From positions 62,001-126,000 of the forward strand of contig JAPEVC010000093.1 in the NCBI GenBank assembly GCA_027946555.1: a stretch of 64,000 bases of DNA, read 5' to 3'. Every line of letters starts with the position of its first letter. The first letter of the stretch is position 1. The DNA is from Gnomoniopsis sp. IMI 355080 (taxonomy: Eukaryota > Ascomycota > Sordariomycetes > Diaporthales > Gnomoniaceae). Shown here in pieces: positions 1 to 11,641 of this stretch. Made by a program: the position numbers and the translations under genes. The notes below the pieces were generated by a model. It was not told where the DNA came from. It was given only the letters and a program-made list of their open reading frames with translations, and did not search any database.

Positions 1-1130
1 CGTGCTGACCATGCTCGCCCTCTTAGCTGGCTACAAAAAAGGCTTTATGGAAGACTACAACGTCATGGCCTTCAATACCTCTACACTCGGCCACGACTTC
101 CTTTCCAACCTTGCTGGCTCTTCGTCATCCTCCTCCACAACGACGTCCGCAGCCGCAGCCGCCACGACTTCCAGCAAAGGTGGGTTCGGCGACCTTCCCG
201 ACCCTTTCAGCGTGATCAGCTCCCTCGAAGCTACCGCCACAGCTGCTTTGGGCTCTTTGGAGAGCTCGGCAGCATCGATTCTGGGTGACGTTGGAGACGA
301 CGTGGCGGACAAATTGGCCGATGAGCTGGGTATTGAACAATTCTATACGGTACATATCATGGATCTCTGCCAGGGAGATTACGAGCCGAATGCGACGGCA
401 AGTGGAGCGTGGATGAACGTCACGAATTGCACAAGTAAGTGTGCTTCAATGCCCCTTTCATCTTGGTATATCAGTGGCTGACAGACAATTGATTAGGGGC
501 CATGGACTTCTGTAAGTCACATACGACCTCCCACTTACTCACTTGATGCAGACTGCTCTTCCCCGTACTGACTGTTCTACAGCTGCAATGGATCTTTCCA
601 CCGTCCTTGATCACGAATTGAGCATTGGACCTTTCAATATCTCCCTCTCGGACCTGGGATTCACAGACAAGCTCACCTCCAAACTCCAAGACCTCCCCAC
701 CATCTTCGAAGCACTGGCCGCCATCTACATCATCAGCGCAGTCTTCGCCGCACTCACGCTCCTAGCCTCGCTCGCCTCCATATTCCTCCTCCCCTCCGGC
801 AAGCTGGTCTTGGCGGACCTCGTACTAGCGCTCTTCGCCGCGTTGTTCATTCTCGTTGGTAGTCTCATATACACCATCGGTGCCAAGACCGCTGTCAGCA
901 AGATTCAGGACCTGGGCGCGGGCGATATTGGTCTGGAAGTGCAAGTGGGAACCAAGTTCCAGGCTCTTACATGGGCTAGCTTCGCGCTGATGGCGCTCGC
1001 AGCGATTTATTGGATTTGGGAGTTTGTGGGCGCGTTGAGGGCGCGAAGAAGGGAGAGGAAGGTTCGCAGAAGTAAGGTGGATGGGGTTGAGATGGGATCG
1101 CCTAGGAGGGGCTGGCGTGCGAGGCTTTAG
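1..1130 (+). CDS. SUR7/PalI-family plasma-membrane (eisosome) protein, 5' part outside window
   Basis: C-terminal part of a fungal SUR7/PalI-type tetraspan protein that acts in plasma-membrane and eisosome organisation. The frame is open from the first bases, so the start and first helix lie upstream. Exons are 1-434, 497-511 (15 nt) and 583-1130; introns are 435-496 and 512-582. The chosen splices keep the phase (1, 1) and skip a stop. Visible parts are a Ser/Ala-rich extracellular loop with N-glycosylation sequons, a Cys-containing stretch, and three hydrophobic helices (FEALAAIYIISAVFAALTLL, VLADLVLALFAALFILVG and FQALTWASFALMALAAIYWI, each 18-20 residues), then a basic Arg/Lys tail ending WRARL. 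The family has one N-terminal helix, a large loop and three further helices, which matches. The family name rests on topology rather than a signature motif. Confidence 0.72.
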
Positions 1131-1848
1131 GAGAAGCTTTCCAGTGATTTTCGACAGCAATTTCATGTTGGCTGGTGTGTTTCATTGTGGACAAGATACG
1201 CGTGGTAGTCCGCACTGGGTGAGGCACAAGCGTGAGGGACTGCCCCCGTGGTGCCTCTGCTCTGATATATTATCATACGTTTGTACAAGAATGGAAGACA
1301 GAACCTCAGACTGTTCAAGTATCAACAACTCTAGGTCTTCTGAAGTGATCTATTTGTTGTAAACTCGTCGGCCACCTCGGAAATGGTAAGTAGGTGGTTC
1401 CACATCCTTGCCGTACGACGAAATCTGGGGATTCGTGCTCATATTCTGCGTAGCCCATCAACTGTAAGTAGTAGTCGCCGTGGATGCAGCAGAAGGCACT
1501 ACATAGGCTACTCGAGGAGCCTGCCTCGTGTTCATTACACGAAAACGAGCAAGCCCTAGTGAGGTGGGGGCGGGCCTGAACTCCGTCGCGTCAAAATCGA
1601 ACGGGTACTCTGTACCGCACTGAAAAGATAGTGGAAGGGCGGAGCAGGAATTAAGCCGGATTGTGCATGCGGGCGAAAATGGTGAAGCGGGCTAGGAGGC
1701 GCATGACCTCTGGTGCGTGGTCGATTCGAGATCAGCACACAACATCCATATATACACATCAAATGCACTGCCCCGGCGAAGCTGACGCCCAACGGCTTCA
1801 GGTAGTGAGGGGTCACACAGATCTACACCCTGGCCCCTAGATGAATTG
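1131..1848. other. Intergenic region, SUR7-like 3' end to HET gene
   Basis: No convincing coding sequence. It must hold the SUR7-like gene's 3' UTR and the promoter and leader of the HET-domain gene. No clear TATA box or repeat was seen. Confidence 0.5.
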
Positions 1849-4035
1849 ATGGCAATTTCTGTCACGTCTCTATTTCCAGATTTCTCACGACTTGGATATT
1901 CTTGTATGAACTCAATTCTGTGCCCTGATATTTGGTACCCCGATATGATCTTCGCGTCCCGCCGGGAGGCGGGAAATAATGAGGACTCATGGGACTGGCA
2001 GGTCCCCTCACCGTCAAGGTTTCCGAGCACGCAACTCCCATTAAGCGCTTCGCGCAGTGTACCTGAATATGCAGTAACTGCACCTGTTGACTTCCAACCG
2101 ACTGATTCCAATTATAACTCTTTCGATTCGGGACCAGCGGTAAAAGATTTGTCTTATATGGACAGCGTGCTACATGTCGAGCCGACGAAGAACAAGCCAG
2201 CTTACAAATATGCGCCTTTGAGCGACTCAGAATTCAGGCTTGCCTGGCTTCCGTGGAACGGAGACGGCAAACTCTTTGCGAGCATGATCAAAGTGGGAGA
2301 ACGACCACCTCCATACATCGCGCTTTCATATGCTTGGGGCGATCTTGGTGACACACAATTGTTGTCTGTTGATTCATCTTCGGTCAAGGTCTCTTCCAGT
2401 CTCTACAGCGCATTACTCGCATTGGTTAGACAAAGACAGCAAGATGGTTGTTTCTCGACGTACATTTGGGCAGATGCCCTCTGTATTGATCAAGCCAATT
2501 TACTTGAGCGAAACAGCCAGGTCGAGATGATGACAAGCATATACCAAAATGCGAAATCTGTGTCGGTTTGGCTCGGTCCCCATCAGACGGGCGACGATCT
2601 GGCTTTCAATTTCTTAAGGAGCCTACATTCCAGCCCTAAATCACTCGATGTTTTGCAAACTGTGCCAAAAGAGAGATTATTCCAAGTGGCTTCATTGTTT
2701 TCTAGACCTTATTGGCAACGACTTTGGGTAATCCAGGAGCTTTACAACGCTAGGAAAATACAAGTCCATTGTGGAGACCATTTCGACTCGTGGGCTTTAT
2801 TTCAACACGCCGCAAAGATGTTCCAAAGCGACGAAGGAAAAGCTCTACTCGAAGAGTTGTTACCTCTGAGCTCTAGCGACGACGATTCAATCTCGCGCGA
2901 CCATCTACACTGTGCACAAATCCTCAGGTCTCGAGGCCCTGCTGGTTTCGGTAATATCTTCAGTACAAAAATACAAGACGAAAACGACGAGACACACCAT
3001 AGCACTGATAAAGAGATCTTCCAGCAACTATCGGAAATGATGCAGCTAAGCAGGGTGAAGAAGACCACCGAACTTCGAGACCGGGTATTCGCTATCAGAG
3101 GAGCATTGCCAGAGATAATCCGTCGGGAAATCAAGGTCGACTACAATTTACCTCTAAAAGATGTTTACACGGACGTGTTCACTCTTATCGCCCGAAAGAC
3201 GCAAAGTCTCGATATACTCTGCGAAGCAATTCATTTTCCATTGTACAGAGGTCATATTGATTTGCCTTCATGGTTGCCGGACTGGTCACACATTCCCATG
3301 GTCTCGTCCTTGGCTGCCCAGAACCCTGGGAAATTCACTGCTGATGGCCATATAAGGGCAGTGTTCGAGTTTGGTGACGTGAGACGGAACACAATCAAGC
3401 TTAAAGCAGTCGCGCTAGGAACTATCCAGAATCATGGTTGTGCTTTGAATACCGGCTGTCGCGCCAAAGACTATCTCCGGGCTTTTGAAGGATGGCGCCT
3501 AGAGCTTATGAATTTTTTCAGGCCTATGTCCGTTGATACCAAGGACAAGGCTTGGGTAGGCAAAGACGAACAGTTGAAAGATTGGATTGCAAAGGAAGAG
3601 GAATTTTGCCAGGTCCTGAGCCTAGGCAAGGTCTCTAAGGAGAAGTGCTATACCCTGTTTGCCTCCATGCTGCGTGTCAGGTTTCCCTATCTGCCTCTCG
3701 ACATGGAGTTGAAGCGATATGCGGATGGGGCCCCCGGTCTCACTGGGGCGGATCGAATTTTCTTACAAGAGGATTTTGGGGAGAACATGATGGGGCGTTG
3801 CTTTTGTATCACCAGAGAAGGGAACCTCGGTCTGGGCTCTGGGTTTATGCGGCGTGGAGATGTCGTGGTTGTGGCAATGGGCTGTTGCACACCCATCATT
3901 TTGCGTCCCCAGGGCGACAACAAGGATGGCAACGTCGTATATCGTTTCGTGGGGGATACATATTTTCATGGCTTCATGCACGGGGAGGCACTAGAAGGGG
4001 TGGCGAGGCAGTGGGCCGATTTCCTGATACAGTAG
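1849..4035 (+). CDS. HET-domain (heterokaryon incompatibility) protein
   Basis: Intronless 728-residue protein with a HET domain (PF06985), the fungal TIR-like module that triggers incompatibility or cell-death reactions when non-self is sensed. The diagnostic blocks are YIALSYAWGD near residue 155, WADALCIDQ near 206, the SVSVWLGP block after it, and YWQRLWVIQEL near 287. They follow the usual lead-in YKYAPLSDSEFRLAWL. The C-terminal 400 residues have no domain I recognise and end in a region typical of HET proteins (GDVVVVAMGCCTPIILRP). The first ATG in frame is 1849, just after a TTG; later ATGs at 1906 and 2158 are possible starts, so the N-terminal 100 residues are uncertain. It converges on the two-helix membrane protein at 4512-5363. 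No NACHT or repeat domain is fused to it. Confidence 0.9.
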   Translation: MAISVTSLFPDFSRLGYSCMNSILCPDIWYPDMIFASRREAGNNEDSWDWQVPSPSRFPSTQLPLSASRSVPEYAVTAPVDFQPTDSNYNSFDSGPAVKDLSYMDSVLHVEPTKNKPAYKYAPLSDSEFRLAWLPWNGDGKLFASMIKVGERPPPYIALSYAWGDLGDTQLLSVDSSSVKVSSSLYSALLALVRQRQQDGCFSTYIWADALCIDQANLLERNSQVEMMTSIYQNAKSVSVWLGPHQTGDDLAFNFLRSLHSSPKSLDVLQTVPKERLFQVASLFSRPYWQRLWVIQELYNARKIQVHCGDHFDSWALFQHAAKMFQSDEGKALLEELLPLSSSDDDSISRDHLHCAQILRSRGPAGFGNIFSTKIQDENDETHHSTDKEIFQQLSEMMQLSRVKKTTELRDRVFAIRGALPEIIRREIKVDYNLPLKDVYTDVFTLIARKTQSLDILCEAIHFPLYRGHIDLPSWLPDWSHIPMVSSLAAQNPGKFTADGHIRAVFEFGDVRRNTIKLKAVALGTIQNHGCALNTGCRAKDYLRAFEGWRLELMNFFRPMSVDTKDKAWVGKDEQLKDWIAKEEEFCQVLSLGKVSKEKCYTLFASMLRVRFPYLPLDMELKRYADGAPGLTGADRIFLQEDFGENMMGRCFCITREGNLGLGSGFMRRGDVVVVAMGCCTPIILRPQGDNKDGNVVYRFVGDTYFHGFMHGEALEGVARQWADFLIQ

Positions 4036-4511
4036 GATGTCCATATCCAATAAAACAATGGGCACTACCGAAAGTCGATGCACAGGGCGACCTTCGTGAA
4101 AAGCAGAGATTAGAAAAATCCACGTGGAAGTTCTACAAAATTGCTACAGATCGTTTCGAGATGCGCACGGGTGACAATGGCGTTGTGTAGCCCATATACT
4201 GCGTTTCTGAGTCTTTTTCAGTCACCGTAGGTGACTTGGAGGCAATGTGCGAAGATGCTCGCACTTGAAGATCGCCCCAGCACAGCATTGGAAACTTTGA
4301 GGTTCAGCTCAAAACCTTATTTGTCATCTGTACCTTGATTTGTGCGCTATCAGAAATTGGAATCCTGAAGCCATTCGTATCTAAATGTCCAAGGACTCTC
4401 GCTCGAAGCCGAGGCTAGAACCGCACCTGTATAGCTGTGTTCTTCGGCGGGCATCTTGGGGATTCGAAACCCACAGCATGTTCTCAGCAACAATTAGGCC
4501 CCCTGACCAAG
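4036..4511. other. Convergent intergenic region
   Basis: Short gap between the 3' ends of the HET gene and the minus-strand membrane-protein gene. An ORF continues in another frame over the HET 3' end to 4190, but it has no coding look. Nothing else seen. Confidence 0.5.
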
Positions 4512-5363
4512 TTATCCTGCCCTACCAGAATTCCATACGGTAACCACCGCGTGAACACCTCGTCGAGCCTGGCGTCGATTTACACGAGAATGGTGGCTAA
4601 TTTCATTGAGCCACCGGTCCACGTCGGTATAGGTACTGCTAGCATGGCTCCCGGGCAGTTCAAACCCGATCGGGTTGTCCAAATCAGAGCCAGAGGATAG
4701 TGGAAGGGCAGAGCAAGGAACTGAGGCGGATCGTGGCCACAACTTAGCAATGCGGGCCTGGAGGCGGATGATTAATCGGCGCACGACCCGCTGTCGCAAT
4801 ACAAGGACGACTGAGATTGCCGTTGAGATGGCAAGTACTAGCACCAAGATTGGTGAATCGTCATTCCTTGAGTGTAAGTGATGTGTGGGACGCGGCGACT
4901 CGGGCTGTTTGAGTCGCCATCTCCCATCTCGAGTGACAAATGGAGGTGGGCCAGGAGGCTGTCTATTCGTCTCATCGCAACCTGGTAATTCCCATCCATG
5001 CTATATTCAACCTTAACGTCAGAGATATTTCAGAAAAAAGTAAATTGACCAAAAACTTACAGAGTCGCACAATTCGTAGAAGTCCATCTTTGCAGACCAT
5101 AATGCAAGCGCGTTGGCAATCCTGGCCTCGCTAGTCCCACGGAAAGCCTGCCAGAGGGCGAGAATAGTAGCAAGCAGGCTGACCGCTATCGCAACTCTGC
5201 CGACCAAGCTATTCCTTTTGGACCAGAGAAGGCTCCACTTGGAAGAATCAGTCTGAACCGACTTGGTGTCATTTTGTGCCGTAACTTGTCGCAAAGTCGT
5301 GGTCGTGGCAGCTGTGGTGGGAGACGTTGTGTCGACAACCGTTTGTATTATTGTTGGGGCCAT
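4512..5363 (-). CDS. Uncharacterised two-helix membrane protein beside the HET gene
   Basis: Rebuilt as two exons, 5363-5061 and 5000-4512, with a 60-bp intron (donor GTAAGT; CTGAC branch site; acceptor TATAG). The join is phase 0 and stays open, giving 263 residues. The first helix lies in NSLVGRVAIAVSLLATILAL (about residues 52-75), the second in SPILVLVLAISTAISVVLVL (about 150-170). Between them is a hydrophilic loop beginning ALWSAKMDFYELCDS, then a Pro/Arg-rich stretch with TRDGRWRLKQPES. A Thr-rich N-terminus precedes the first helix. The layout resembles a widespread group of unnamed fungal proteins with an Ala-Leu-x-Leu-Trp-x-Ala-Lys core; that comparison is from memory and unchecked. 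No enzymatic motif was seen. It could function with the convergent HET gene, but position alone suggests this. Confidence 0.6.
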
Positions 5364-5947
5364 CGCCTGGCATAGATTCCAATGAAAATAACAAACAGTG
5401 CGGCGTGTTGGGGAAAGAAAGAGTACTCAAAACCTCAAGGTTGTTACTCTGTGGCTGGGTTGTGCTGGTGCATTAGGGCTTACTGCTTGCACCACCTGCG
5501 CCTTGCAACACTGCCTCAACGAAATGCGCTATGCAGCTCTTGTCTGCCACGCTGTGGTGTTCAAAGAGCGCAAAACCTACCAAATTGCATAGGAACAATG
5601 AAGGTATACTGTATGAGAGACGCAGCCACACCTCGCACTCAATGGAGTGTCCTGACGGGAATTTAACATCGATCCCGACATACTACCTTAAGCAGGTAAA
5701 TGCGGCAGAATTGAGTTTGGATCTCTCTCAAGTCACATACTTACTTTAAGTTCCACAGTCAATCAATACTAGTGTCGCCCAGGGCTATGGACTGTATTTT
5801 CGCTATGACTTGGTTTTCGTTGATTAATCCTCTCCAACATCTATTATCAAACAAGAGAAGCTATCATCACGGCACGAACATTTCCAGACCCTCTTTCTTC
5901 AACAACGCAATAATTTCGGCAATTGGGAATTGACCCCTCACTTTCCT
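5364..5947. other. Intergenic region
   Basis: Holds the promoter of the two-helix protein and the 3' UTR of the multicopper oxidase, both on the minus strand. No other gene supported. Confidence 0.5.
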
Positions 5948-8143
5948 CTAAGCCATACAAGAATTTTTTGCTTCCATGCCCATAGGAGTTTGGCTAAATG
6001 CTGTCTTCTCATCTCCTAGAACTTGGAAAGCCATAGTCATCCCGCTGGCTTGATGCCAGAGTATATGACAATGGAGTGCCCATAGGCCCTCATTGTCAGC
6101 TCGAAATCTCAACACAACATAGCCGAATGAAGGCACGTAGACAGTATCCTTTTGCAGGGGATTAGCAATATTGAAGGGGCCGCCACGCGGCTCCTTTGAT
6201 GTATCGAAGGGGTTATAGTGGTCCCAGCCGCCTTTGCCACGATATGACGATAACAAGAAGAACTTGTAACCGTGCTGGCCTGTGTTAGTTCTCTTAATTG
6301 CAATTTTGATCCATCGGAATCTAGTTGGTTGCTGATAAAGGTTGATAATCGGCTGCTTACCAGGTGAAAGGGATGACCAGTACCGTCCATATTGTTAATC
6401 ACAAGATCGACCCAGACCGGCTCGTCCCCCGTCCAAGGGACCAGCTGATGGCTATCCCAAGTTTCACGATCCACAGCCAATAGCGGGAGGCTTTGCGGTA
6501 CCCAATACGTACGGTTAATAAACCCAGTCGGAATCCCGTGGAGACGGTTGAGGATTTCGGTGGCGCTGTAAATCACAAACTGCTTTGCAGGCTCTGGCAA
6601 AGGCTCAGCCAAATCGGCGCCCCTTGCAGTTTGTATATTGTACAATGCAACAGAATCATCATGCTTGGCGAAATCCCATGGCGTCCCAGTTGAGAGCAAA
6701 AAGTCCTGCGTTGACGTTAGGGCCAAGTTCGGCTTCTGGAAATTCCTGATGAGTCCTGTCAGTACGGCGAGTTGAGTTCCTTGGAAATATATGACTGTCA
6801 AGCGTACTCCTTGTCAAGACTTATAACCAATTTACTTTCACTGTTGTGCAGTTGTTCTGGCCACTCCAGGGTGAAGTCCACCCTCTCCCCCGGATATAGA
6901 ACTCCCACGCCATTGGCAGGACCAGATGCCACCTTTTGTCCTCCGTCCAAATGTGTTGCATTAATGATTGCTCCCGGTATGCTTAGCGATATTCCAGTCA
7001 TAGACCTTGCTTGGTCATCAGTAACCATATTCTCTATTGCTGTGAATGATCTCGACTCACCCGACATTTACCAGACGAATCCGGTACTGTAAGCCTTGAT
7101 TTAACATCATCCGTGGCTTAGTGGTGTCGATGCAGTCTACGGGAAATGCAGTGACAGCTTTAGAGCAGTCAAAATGACCAAGGCCATTAACCAAAAGAGA
7201 GTCCGGGCACGGCTGAAAACTTAGCTATCTACCCTTAGGTGTTTACTGGCGGGGGACCCACCTCATCACCATTGCTTGCGGCGTTCATAAAAGATGCGAG
7301 GACTTGCGAAGCGGGATGATGATACCAATCTCCCACAAGAAGCAATATTTCTTGCTCTTCACTTGTTCGGCCAGTTTCTTTTGGTATTGGCTCATGGACA
7401 ACCAATCCACCATACAGACCATCTCCGCGTTGGGTCTCGGAATGCGCGTGATACCTGAACCCCGGTAAGACTCATGTAGAAAAGAACCTTACACAACCTC
7501 GAATTTACCAATATGCCCCGGTTTCATTCTCTCCAATGTCGAAACGATAGGTGAAATTGGCACCCGGTGAAATAGCGCACTGTGTGATTCCGACTGGTCC
7601 GTCCATGTGGTTCGACCCTGTGCGGCAGCATCAGAACCTTAAGAATCGCTGCATGTAGTATACACCATAGAAAGACGTACCTCTCATTTCAAGCCCATGC
7701 CAGTGAACAGATACACTTTCTCGGAAAAAGTTCTGGATGTGCACAACAATGGTATCTCCAGGTCGAGCCTCGATTGTGGGTCCAGGAAAGTCCTCATTGA
7801 TGAGAATGACCTCTCTTCTCACGCCGTCCGGCCTCAGGAAGGCAGATGTGATATTCCATGAGAATTCCCTAACCTGTGGCTCTCGCCAGATGTGCTCATT
7901 TGGATGCATGGCAATCGCCATATCGCGGTACGGTGGTGAGTTTGTTGATGGGGTATAATTGCGCTCACTCCCGCTGGCAAAGAGTTCCCATTCTACATTA
8001 AGGCTCGTAAGTGTGAAAAATGAAATCGCCATGCATCCAGTTAGAAGCAATACCCCGTACCAAGGCTGGCGAAAAGCCTTCGGTGAGAGAAGGCTTCTGT
8101 CATGCTGCGTCCCACATCTGTGAATTCCTTGCCATGCCGCCAT
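5948..8143 (-). CDS. Membrane-anchored multicopper oxidase (laccase-like)
   Basis: Seven exons: 8143-7681, 7617-7509, 7454-7262, 7212-7061, 7005-6808, 6745-6361 and 6274-5948. All junctions keep phase and give 608 residues. It oxidises phenolic or similar substrates while reducing O2 to water at a four-copper centre. All four copper motifs are present: HWHG (147-150), WYHAH (191-195), HPFHLHG (496-502) and HCHILWH (568-574). The axial position after the last motif is Met579, usually linked to lower redox potential than Leu or Phe. Instead of a cleaved signal there is a hydrophobic segment at about residues 28-45 after a basic N-terminus, suggesting a type II membrane anchor with an extracellular oxidase domain. 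It is divergent from the phospholipase gene at 8909 and may share its promoter. A ferroxidase role is possible, but no Ftr1-like permease is nearby. Confidence 0.9.
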
Positions 8144-8908
8144 GATGTCGTGGAGCTCCGGAGGCTTCAGAATTCGTCGCTGGTGAGAGAACTCATTGTG
8201 AAGTACTGGACTGACCAGATTTAACCAGACTTCGTCTGTGCACAGTGTGATCGAGAGGAACCAATGCCGAGCGGCAGAATAGCCCGGGACAGGGAGCTAC
8301 ACGGTACACCGACTGATTCACGGTCCCCGCGGCAAATATTAGGTGTTTGAAATGATGGCAATTGCATCGGCCTGCAGGCGTTCAATGCACGGTTGCAACT
8401 CACGCACACGCAATTGTGTACTGTGAGTGGATAGTGTTTTGCGTGCTAGTAGGTGTTATCTCGCACGAAGCGACCCTGTGTCACCCGTTGATCAGAAGCA
8501 CGTGCTCAATTCGTAGGTAGTCAAAATACAACCTGACAACGGCTTTGCCTATCATTACCCCAGTCCAATTGGCTTACTATTCATACACCGCAGCAAGTAA
8601 GTAACATTTTCAAGCAATCAGCATGATGTCTTTGCTGGACGGAGCTTCCTACTTAGGAGTTCCCTGCATGCTGCCTGCAATACATCTCAATAGAGTCTAC
8701 TAGCTTCAGCCAACTGGCATACATAGAGTAAGACTGAAATACTCCACACGTGCACCCCTGTGTGAGAATAGATGGGGTTCGATGACTTAGTTGCAGATTG
8801 TTACGCGTGTTCTTCCACGTCTTGGGGAGAAGTTGCGTTCACGGTACAGCGTGAACAGCCTTATAAAAATTGTTGTCCACTAACATGAGTGCATGATTGT
8901 TTAACACT
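8144..8908. promoter_or_regulatory. Divergent promoter between multicopper oxidase and phospholipase C gene
   Basis: 765 bp between two head-to-head start codons. A good TATA box (TATAAAA, 8862-8868) lies about 45 nt before the phospholipase ATG. The arrangement would allow shared control of the secreted lipase and the oxidase. No specific activator site could be assigned by eye. Confidence 0.5.
8862..8868 (+). promoter_or_regulatory. TATA box of phospholipase C gene
   Basis: TATAAAA about 40 nt upstream of the first in-frame ATG at 8909, implying a very short 5' leader. Confidence 0.5.
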
Positions 8909-11641
8909 ATGGCTCTGGTCTTTTCACTCGCCATGGTGCGGAACTTTGCTATCTTAGCGCTCTTGTGCGCCGTCCGTGTGGATGGGTCATCACTCGCGGA
9001 TGTAAGTTTCCAAGTAGACCGAAGAAAATTGACTCAACTGATTAACAGTATATCAGGTGAAGCATGTGGTGATGCTTATGCAAGAGAATCGATCTTTCAT
9101 GCATGTGAGCGGTGCCTCCAACACCAAACAATACAAATCTGCATATCTGACCAGAACCGATTAAAGTACTTGGGGACATTGAAAGGCGTACGTGGATTCT
9201 CCGATCCTAACGTTCAAATCAACCCAAATGGAAAGCCTGTTTGGTATCAGTAAGTAGTTTGCAAGGACTGGACCAAGTGCCCCACGTTGGACATGGAGCT
9301 CACAAATTACAATCCTAGGGATGTCTCGAACTTGACAGACGAAGTGGACTATCTCTTACCATACTGGCTCAATTACCTTGGCGGAGACTGGCCGAATCGA
9401 ACGCAATGTCTGAATCCGGGTAGCAACGAGTGGCTCCCAACGCAGATCGCTTTCAACGGCGGTCTCAACGATCAGTGGCCTTCAGCGAGTGCTCCCCAGG
9501 CTTGGGGCTACTACAAGCGGGAGGACATACCCTTTCATTACGCCCTTGCCGATGCCTTTACAGTTGCAGACCATTATCATGTTAGTAATTCGCATGTTTT
9601 CTTGCTCCGGCAAGTATATTGCATGCTAAATGGGGATTGTCCCACAGGCTGGTGTGCAGTCGAACACAGATCCGTGAGTTTGCTGTTTCTCTATCATTAG
9701 CATCCCTGTCTGTATGTATGTAGAAGATTTTGACGAACATACGCAGAAATCGATGGATGTGGCAGTCCGGTTCCATCAATGTGCCAGGAGGGCCTCAACC
9801 CCTTGGAGCTGGAGGGGTTGTCCTGGACGATAACCAGACACCCGGTATATCTCAACTTCAATCATACTTGATAATTATGCTTACAAGTCTGTGTAGGCTG
9901 TGAAGGAACAAATCTAAATTGTGTGCCATTGTAGTAAGTTGTGACCTTGCGATTGCGCGTCGTTCAGTTCCAATTTGTTTAATGCTTGTGTAGCTGGCCC
10001 GCGACGGCCGAGTATTATGACGCGGCCGGTGTCAACTGGAGAGCCTACATGAACGAATATGATTACGTGACCAATAATGGATTGTAAGCTATTTCATATT
10101 CATCTTCTGATCTTTCACACACCAGGATCTTCAGTAAACAAGTCTTAACACAAGTCTTATTTTGGTCCAGGAACTACTTCGCCACATTCCAGGATGCCTC
10201 GGAGAACTCAAGTCTCTACCAACGCGGCATCGCTTTCAGTGATGAAAATTCACTGAATGGTTTTTACGCTGACGCCGCTAATGGAACCTTGCCGGAAGTC
10301 AGTTGGATATTTCCCCCGGGTGCTTTGAACGAACACCCACCACATACTCCTAGCGACGGGGCATGGTTTATGAAGAACATTGTAGATGCAGTAACTCATG
10401 GACCGGACTGGAACACCACTATCTTGCTGATCTGCTACGATGGTAAGCTTTGTCATCCACATACGATGTAATTCCGGGTCTGAAAGACTCTCATCGATGA
10501 GGTTCTAATGACAGCTTTATGGTTCAGAAGGTGGTGGCTGGGGCGACCCTGTCTATCCATATCATGCACCCGAGGGAACAGCTGGAGAATGGTTTGAAGA
10601 CCCTTATGGCGAGTTTGGTGAAACTTTCTCCGGGCCAGGTCAGTATTCTCACCTTAATTTCCAAGGAATATTTGCTTGTACTAATTATCTTTCAAGGCGT
10701 TCGCATTCCTCTCTTTATAGTCTCGCCATTCAGCAGCGGCGGCCGACTCTTCACCGAGCGAGCAGACCATAACTCCCACATCTTGTTCGTTGGTAAGTAT
10801 TGCGCTACTTCATTCTGTACTCTGGGCGAGACTCTTCATATCCACAGCTGACTGGTTGACATAGAGGAGTATCTCACGGCGAGAGGATACCAGAACATCA
10901 AAACGGCTCAAATGTCAGACTGGCGCCGAGAACACATGTCGAACTTGCTGAACGCCTTTGACTTCGACGATGTGAGCTTATGATTTTATCATCCATCTGC
11001 AGAAATACATCAACAAAAACAGAACTTAGCTAATTAATTACCATCTGTAGCCTGACTATTCAATTCCGGAACTACCTACTCCACCACATCCCTATACCGA
11101 TGACGACGGATTGATCGTGGGCACTTACGTATTATGCGAAGCTACCTACTCTGACGTTGATCCAACAGTTCCATATGGTGATCAAACGCTCGAAGATGCT
11201 CTTTACTTTGAAGATGGCTTCAAGCAGGTGTATGGCGCCCTGAATGAAGGCCACTACCTGGTTTTTGAAGCAAACGGGTATGCCATTGCCAACTCGGCTT
11301 CGAATAGCAGTAGCTCGAGAAACGTCACTGCTACTACAGCAACAGAAGACCACGAAGATCCAGCACAGCGATGGATCCTTCATGCCATATCTGAATTGGA
11401 TACAGACTTCGGAAAGTTTGAAATCTCAAGTGCTGTGGATGGCAGCTATCTCACCACGGGTGCAACTTTGACCAACGACAACTCTTCTGCAGGGATATAC
11501 GACGTCGAATTTGTTGGCAATGGATTGTATACCTTGAAAAATGCTGATGGGAATTATCTTTCTGTTGATGAAGGTGGCCGGACTGCGCTATCTGATGTGA
11601 TCGAAAAGTGGTATGCGTTCTCTGTTACCTATCACTCCTAG
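8909..11641 (+). CDS. Secreted phospholipase C-like phosphoesterase (PF04185), 13 exons
   Basis: Exons: 8909-9001, 9057-9104, 9167-9249, 9319-9580, 9648-9673, 9747-9844, 9897-9933, 9994-10083, 10171-10442, 10528-10638, 10697-10792, 10865-10971 and 11051-11641. All twelve junctions keep phase, giving 637 residues. The family hydrolyses phosphate esters such as phosphatidylcholine outside the cell. Landmarks are a signal peptide (FAILALLCAVRVDG), HVVMLMQENRSF, GTLKGVRGFSDPN, WLNYLGGDWPN, the GSINVPGGPQ block, TAEYYDAAGVNW, ICYDEGGGWGDPVYP and PLFIVSPFSSGGR. A C-terminal part of about 130 residues fits the accessory C-terminal region of long PLC-type members. Two features are odd: the usual ENRSFDHYFG reads ENRSFMHYLG, so the Asp is Met, and exons of 26 and 37 nt occur. 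ATG 8933 is an alternative start inside the signal peptide. Confidence 0.88.

Noticed and set aside
4440..4480. A TTCGAAACCCA segment that looks like a tRNA T-loop.
   Set aside because: T-stem pairing fails at the closing base, and no acceptor stem or anticodon arm could be drawn around it.
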